Shown: positions 14,823 to 18,786 of the stretch, in pieces
Numbering within the stretch: the first letter of the stretch is position 1
How the letters are laid out: each line of letters starts with the position of its first letter
Assembly: GCA_030044775.1 (NCBI GenBank)
Contig: JASICF010000125.1
Coordinates: 1 to 18,786 of the forward strand
Direction: 5' to 3'
Source: Candidatus Sulfotelmatobacter sp.
GTDB lineage: Bacteria > Acidobacteriota > Terriglobia > Terriglobales > Acidobacteriaceae
DNA length: 18,786 bases
The notes under the pieces: generated by a model
Seen by the model: the letters and a program-made list of their open reading frames with translations, nothing else
The model's database searches: none
Told to the model about the DNA's origin: nothing
Made by a program: the position numbers and the translations under genes

Positions 14823-16178
14823 ATGCGTGCGTACCTCCGGGAGGAAAACGTGGTTTCAAGAAATGAGCTCTACGCGTTGGTCTGGTCCGCGCCGATGGTC
14901 AAGGTGGCGAAGCAGTTCGAAATTTCCGGTAGCTACATGGCTCGGGTTTGCTGGAATTTACGAGTCCCGCGTCCGGAGCGGGGCTACTGGGCTAAGCTCG
15001 CTGTCGGAAAAGCGTCGGAGAAGCCCCCACTACCAGAGGCGCAGCCGGGTGACCAACTCAGCTGGACCCCGGGTGAAGTATTACAATCGCCGCCTCGATC
15101 CCGAGTTGTAGCAGTGCCAGCCCACCTTCCTCGGGAAAAATCGCCTCGTCAGTTTACAGGCATTCACGGATTGATTCGTGACGCGAAAGGAAACTACGAT
15201 ACCGGATACAAGGTGGAGGAAGGCCAGCACCTCAGGCCGTACAAGAGGCTGTTAGTCGACGTCACTGCATCCCGGGCTGGCCTCGATAAAGCCCTTGCCT
15301 TTGCAAGCGATCTGTTCAACGCTTTGGAGTCCACGGGCCACCGTGTACTTATCTCTTCACCAGCTGACAGGTTTACACGAGCCCACATCGATGAACGTGA
15401 GCCACTCCCCAAAAAGCCAGACGGTGAACATCACTACTACTGCAGTCGGCTGTGGTCGCCGCAGCGTCCCACAATCGTTTATGTCGGCTCGATCGCGTTT
15501 GGCCTGGCCATTATCGAAATGTCCGAAAAGGTCGAACGTCGATATGTAAACGGGCGGTACGTTCGCGAGTCTGATTACAAGCCTTCCAAAGCATCAGCTC
15601 GATTTATGGATCACAGTTGGACGACCACAAACGACATTCCTTGTGGCCGGCTTCGACTGGTCGTCTACGCGCCACACTCAGGAGTCTCCTGGTCGATCTT
15701 GTTCCAGGAGGGCAAGGATCGAGCGCTCACAATGGACATTCCCAAGATCGTGAAGTCAATCGAGAACTCTGTAGCAGTTGTGGTGGAAAAGATAAGAGAG
15801 GCAGAGCGGCAGGCTGAGATTCAGCGTCAACAGTGGGAGCAACGACAGGAGCAGTGGCGCCAGGAGGAGGACCGTCGTCGCATAGCTGAGTCGATCAAGG
15901 AGAGCCGCGAACAGCTCTCTAGAGTGATTGAGAACTGGGCAAGGGTCGTGAGCCTGGAGCAGTTCTTCGCAGGAGTCGAGAAGCGTATCCAGGACTTGCC
16001 GGAAGAGCGGCGGCAAGAAGTGCTAAAACGCCTCACGCTCGCCCGCGATTTTGTTGGCACGCAAGATCCGCTGGATTTCTTCCGTTCATGGAAGACGCCC
16101 GTTGAACGGTACATACCGTTATCAATGCGGCAGTCAACAGCGAGTGAGGCAGAGGGCTTTGAAGGTCCACGGTCCTGA
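14823..16178 (+). CDS. Uncharacterised protein with HTH-like N-terminus and C-terminal coiled coil
   Basis: No function is assigned. From ATG at 14823 the product is 451 residues. The frame is open to a TTG at 14715, but the extra residues look non-coding and the usual family N-terminus begins close to SRNELYALVW. Residues 15-55 (LYALVWSAPMVKVAKQFEIS, then YMARVCWNLRVPRPERGYWAKLA) match a recurring, unnamed bacterial protein type in which this block looks like a helix-turn-helix with a PxRGYW end. The middle region (about 105-300) is mixed alpha/beta with several aromatic-rich stretches. Residues about 310-410 are rich in Glu, Gln and Arg and should form a long coiled coil (EAERQAEIQRQQWEQRQEQW). 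It has no signal peptide or membrane helix. It is divergent from the DUF2924-recombinase pair, with about 217 bases between, so it is probably cargo or a regulator of the same element. Confidence 0.8.
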   Translation: MRAYLREENVVSRNELYALVWSAPMVKVAKQFEISGSYMARVCWNLRVPRPERGYWAKLAVGKASEKPPLPEAQPGDQLSWTPGEVLQSPPRSRVVAVPAHLPREKSPRQFTGIHGLIRDAKGNYDTGYKVEEGQHLRPYKRLLVDVTASRAGLDKALAFASDLFNALESTGHRVLISSPADRFTRAHIDEREPLPKKPDGEHHYYCSRLWSPQRPTIVYVGSIAFGLAIIEMSEKVERRYVNGRYVRESDYKPSKASARFMDHSWTTTNDIPCGRLRLVVYAPHSGVSWSILFQEGKDRALTMDIPKIVKSIENSVAVVVEKIREAERQAEIQRQQWEQRQEQWRQEEDRRRIAESIKESREQLSRVIENWARVVSLEQFFAGVEKRIQDLPEERRQEVLKRLTLARDFVGTQDPLDFFRSWKTPVERYIPLSMRQSTASEAEGFEGPRS

Positions 16179-16358
16179 GTTCCGGCGCATGTTATCAAGC
16201 CTAATGATCGCATTATCGATCGCGAATCTGGGAAATGTAGGGTTCGTGTTGTTATTCGCGTGGAAGCCGCGATCTTGTTGACTCTGCGGATCTAGGCTCC
16301 CCATACGCCAAGGCAAGTCTCCATGCAGCACGATGGCAATCTCGCGACCTTTAAATAG

Positions 16359-17561
16359 TTAGTGTCGGCGGGCAAGATCGCGGATCTGGTTAAGATAGCC
16401 GACGTAAATTGGAATCGGAATATCCGGGGAGTCACCATCGTTGAGGAAATGTTCAAGGCGGATCTCGACAGGAATCGAGATGACGACTTCGCGGAAGCGC
16501 TGCATCTGAAGATATTTCACGTGCCAGATTTCGAGCATGAGGGAGCGGAACTCTTCGCTGATGAACGGCATCTTGCGATCGGCTAGATAGATTGCATCAA
16601 AGTGCGACCGGGCGAGGGTAGCGCGGAGTGGGTCATCCGGAAGGGAGAAGGTGTAGACGAGGTGAAAGACATCAGCGAGGTCTCCCCAAATGACTTTTTC
16701 TTCGAAGGCAGTGAAGCGGAAGGGCGCGCCGGTGCGTCGCTGCGCGGCACGGACGTGCTCGCTGGGTTGAAGATTGTGCGTGGTGAGTTGGTCGCGAAAC
16801 CAGCGAAAGCGATCGCGCTTGAGGTTGAAGCGCAAAAACTCGATCGCGTAGGCGTTCGGGAGGTAGAGGCCAGGATCGGCATCAAGGCGAGCAAGCCATG
16901 GCGTCCAACTCTGCTGCTCGAACGTGGTGAGAAGCGCGTTGAGGTCGGCCACGGTTATGTCTTCATGATATTTGACGGCTTGCCAAAAGTGCTCGGTGGA
17001 ATCGTAGGTGGCGCCATAAAGCGGGATGCCTTCGGCGATTGGATACCAATTGGAAAGGACGCGAGCTGGAATAGAGGGAGCCGCACTCCAGCAATTGATT
17101 GCGTGTTTCCATTTTTGCTGCACGGCAACGAAGGCATCGACGTATCCGGCCGGAGTGGGTTCAGTGACTTGGGAGAGTGCAATGCGGAGCTCGTCTTCGG
17201 TGTGGGTGAAAAGCGTTTCGAAGGGTCGCTCGTCGATCATGGAGACGACACGACTCTCGACGCCCCGGCGCAAGAGTTCTCGGGCGAGTTGTTGCCGCTT
17301 GGCATCGTCGAAGGTGGAATTGCCGGGCCAGCGATGGGTTTGCGAATCGATGTAGGGAAACAGTTCAGAGAGAGAGCGGAATTCGATAAAACCGTGGATG
17401 GCGAAGTTGACGGGATGGCCGTCCTTGATGATGACAGTGGATGGAGTTACGAGAGCTTGAATCGAGATCTGCTGAGCGTGGAGAGCGGAACAGAAAAATG
17501 AGATCAAAAGCGTAGACTGAAGTAGTCGCGTACGCGATTTCATGACAACGGATAATGCCAT
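16359..17561 (-). CDS. Predicted secreted protein of unknown function with NADAR-like motifs
   Basis: The product is 400 residues from ATG at 17561, or 394 from ATG at 17543, which gives a more usual signal peptide start (MKSRTRLLQ). A Sec signal runs to ALHA with likely cleavage before QQ (residue 30). The mature part has no membrane helix. Residues 168-200 read VLSNWYP, then an aromatic Tyr-Gly turn, then YDSTEHFWQAVKYH. This resembles the NADAR (YbiA) pattern SNF-P, TYP-S-EHYFQAQK, in which the Glu and the aromatic/Gln positions belong to the N-glycosidase active site. Further on, FEEKVIWGD (286-294) recalls the family's YWGD motif. The spacing between the two blocks (about 90 residues) is compatible with NADAR, but export would be unusual. 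I am sure it is a gene and unsure of the fold. Neither possible start has a clear ribosome site. Confidence 0.75.
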   Translation of the reverse strand: MALSVVMKSRTRLLQSTLLISFFCSALHAQQISIQALVTPSTVIIKDGHPVNFAIHGFIEFRSLSELFPYIDSQTHRWPGNSTFDDAKRQQLARELLRRGVESRVVSMIDERPFETLFTHTEDELRIALSQVTEPTPAGYVDAFVAVQQKWKHAINCWSAAPSIPARVLSNWYPIAEGIPLYGATYDSTEHFWQAVKYHEDITVADLNALLTTFEQQSWTPWLARLDADPGLYLPNAYAIEFLRFNLKRDRFRWFRDQLTTHNLQPSEHVRAAQRRTGAPFRFTAFEEKVIWGDLADVFHLVYTFSLPDDPLRATLARSHFDAIYLADRKMPFISEEFRSLMLEIWHVKYLQMQRFREVVISIPVEIRLEHFLNDGDSPDIPIPIYVGYLNQIRDLARRH

Positions 17562-17708
17562 TGCTGACGAGAAGGTTCAAGTTGTGCTCCGCACGGTCTG
17601 AAAGAGCCGAAGCTCGAAAATGGATGCCTCGAGTTCTGCCATTCCGTGATTGCGGAAGTGAGCTTCAACTTCAAGAGCGCTGAGATCGATAGATCAGGAA
17701 TGTGAAAG

Positions 17709-18224
17709 TCATCCTTCCTCTGAAACCTGTAATCTCTGAAGGAGCGCTGGAAGACGTAGGAGCGTGTCAATGGTGTAGCTGGCCTTGGCGCTACAGGGGC
17801 CATCATCAAGGCTACGGTAACTAGAGCTGGACAGCCACACTGTCCGAATGCCGAATGCCTCGCCGCCAGCAATGTCGGAATTTAGCTGATTGCCGACAAA
17901 GAGCACATCCTCTTTAGTCAGCCCACAATGTGCGAGCGCGTACCGAAAGAACTCGGATGCCGGCTTGCGAGCACCTGCGTCGACGGAAGTGACCACCCAT
18001 TGAAACAACGGACCAAATCCCGCTCGGTCCAGCCAGCCGCGAACTACGGCCTCCTGAGCCACACGCGTATTTGCCCAGAGAGCCAGCGGCAACGTCAATT
18101 GCGGCAGTACGTCAGCGACACCGGGCATCAAGTGAAGCGGACGGGTGTCGAGCGGGATGTGCTCGTCGCGGTGCTCATCCATCAGGGTGTGACCCCAATC
18201 GAATGCTATGGCCTTCAAGAGCAT
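17709..18224 (-). CDS. HAD-superfamily hydrolase (phosphatase-like)
   Basis: This 171-residue cytoplasmic protein has the HAD fold motifs in order: motif I FDWGHTL with nucleophile D9, motif II WANT (T53), motif III RKPASEFF (K87) and motif IV LFVGNQLNSDIAGG (N112, D117). The fourth motif with AFGIRTVWL is typical of subfamily IA, which acts on small phosphorylated compounds. The second Asp of motif I, the general acid/base in most phosphatases, is Gly here, a substitution seen in several IA groups, so activity is uncertain. The cap is short. The start at 18224 is the first ATG and the protein begins right at the first strand, as the family does. It is on the same strand as the secreted-protein gene, about 150 bases upstream of it. 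The substrate is unknown. Confidence 0.85.
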   Translation of the reverse strand: MLLKAIAFDWGHTLMDEHRDEHIPLDTRPLHLMPGVADVLPQLTLPLALWANTRVAQEAVVRGWLDRAGFGPLFQWVVTSVDAGARKPASEFFRYALAHCGLTKEDVLFVGNQLNSDIAGGEAFGIRTVWLSSSSYRSLDDGPCSAKASYTIDTLLRLPALLQRLQVSEEG

Positions 18225-18738
18225 GCTTGCCGGTATTCTCTCTCAGCCGTACCTATCGATGGCAACCCCGCACAGTGGAAGGCTGGAGTCCGAGCAGAAG
18301 ATTCTAGAGAATTCTCAGGCTGAGTTCGTAGAAAGCGCATGGCGATGGGGACGCGGAAGCAGCGCGAGAAGCAAGGGGACATCCGGATTGCGCGGCGCGT
18401 ATACGACAGTCGTGCTTGGGTCGCAGATGTCAATTAGTTATTCAGCGAGCAGCTGGGAATTGGTAGCTCGCACCGCACCACCAAGCAACGGCGGATTTTG
18501 AGTCCCACTCCTGATTCTTTCTCACGCAGATTCAATCGCTTACGGTTTCCAAGTCGGGTAACCGTCGGCGTCTCCGAACCGCCTTCAGGCATAGTTACGG
18601 GCATATAACGCCATTCCAATTCATGCCCGCCTTTCTTAAAGGCTGTGGTAGAGTGTCGTCGAATGGAACGTGTGGCCCTGATTCGTGTCACTTGAGGCGG
18701 TCAGGGCCGTTTTGCGACTGCATTGCCTGCCCTGAAAA
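18225..18738. other. Stretch without a supported gene; tRNA-Leu-like fragment and inverted repeat
   Basis: No open frame here has convincing protein character. On the minus strand GGACTCAAAATCC (18505-18493) equals the anticodon arm of a tRNA-Leu(CAA), but I cannot fold a D-arm, T-arm or acceptor around it. A perfect inverted repeat GGCCCTGA (18674-18681) / TCAGGGCC (18701-18708) with a 19-base loop is followed by GTTTT on the plus strand and could be a weak terminator or an operator ahead of the gene starting near 18739. Confidence 0.35.
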
Positions 18739-18786
18739 ATGACTGACCGTTATCTTCAGTTCGCGAACATTGAAGAGCGCAGAAGC
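18739..18786 (+). CDS. Possible start of a gene cut by the right edge (16 codons)
   Basis: ATG at 18739 opens a frame of 16 codons that stays open to the edge (MTDRYLQF, then ANIEERRS). Starts of the type MTDRY-x-x-F are seen in some FabG-like short-chain reductases, but 16 residues are too few to name the family. There is no clear ribosome site. The upstream inverted repeat at 18674-18708 might regulate it. Confidence 0.3.
   Translation, partial: MTDRYLQFANIEERRS

Noticed and set aside
16602..17501. 299-residue open frame on the plus strand opposite the secreted-protein gene
   Set aside because: It lies wholly antisense to a frame with a signal peptide and motif structure. Its translation is low in recognisable pattern and looks like a GC-driven shadow.
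18434..18691. 85-residue minus-strand open frame right of the HAD gene
   Set aside because: It is Arg-rich with no recognisable domain, has no good ribosome site, and overlaps the tRNA-like fragment. It was not called as a gene.
1..18786. CRISPR array, rRNA, intact tRNA or insertion sequence with terminal inverted repeats
   Set aside because: No regular repeat-spacer pattern, no rRNA sequence, no complete cloverleaf and no transposase frame were seen.

Overview
The window most likely comes from an acidobacterium (Acidobacteriota, Terriglobia-like). The base composition is moderately GC-rich. Two neighbouring genes are of types greatly expanded in that phylum: an 845-residue duplicated MacB/FtsX-type orphan permease (ADOP), and a 910-residue serine/threonine kinase fused through one membrane segment to a TolB/WD40-like propeller. 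This placement is inference from gene content; no rRNA or other marker gene is present.

Region 1 (1-6655) is respiratory. A cysteine desulfurase of the SufS/CsdB class enters from the left edge and ends 4 bases from a convergent operon, fdoG-fdoH-fdoI-fdhE, on the minus strand. This operon encodes a Tat-exported, membrane-anchored formate dehydrogenase of the FdnGHI/FdoGHI type. The catalytic subunit looks broken into two open frames, but the break is a single in-frame UGA exactly where the family carries selenocysteine. The UGA is followed, after 11 nt, by a bacterial SECIS-like hairpin. The gene is therefore read as one 1056-residue selenoprotein. It also seems to carry an extra Pro/Gly-rich stretch of about 33 residues. 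Formate would be oxidised outside the membrane by FdoG, electrons would pass through the four [4Fe-4S] clusters of FdoH to the haems of FdoI and on to quinone, and FdhE would assist assembly. A plausible sigma70-type promoter lies upstream of fdoG.

Region 2 (6656-12395) holds the ADOP permease and the kinase-propeller gene, both on the plus strand. The kinase gene is bracketed by an exact 25-bp direct repeat (9248-9272 and 12151-12175) with a palindromic core. The first copy abuts what looks like the 3' end of a tRNA gene without its 5' half, so this may be an old attachment site.

Region 3 (12200-16180) looks mobile. It holds a large serine recombinase, its usual DUF2924 partner, and a divergent gene for an uncharacterised protein with an HTH-like N-terminus and a C-terminal coiled coil. 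A cluster of CAGGGA repeats, partly at 11-12 bp spacing, lies just beyond the recombinase stop codon.

Region 4 (16180-18786) holds a secreted protein of unknown function with NADAR-like motifs, a HAD-family phosphatase-like protein, about 500 bp with no supported gene but some tRNA-Leu-like and inverted-repeat sequence, and possibly the first 16 codons of a gene running off the right edge.
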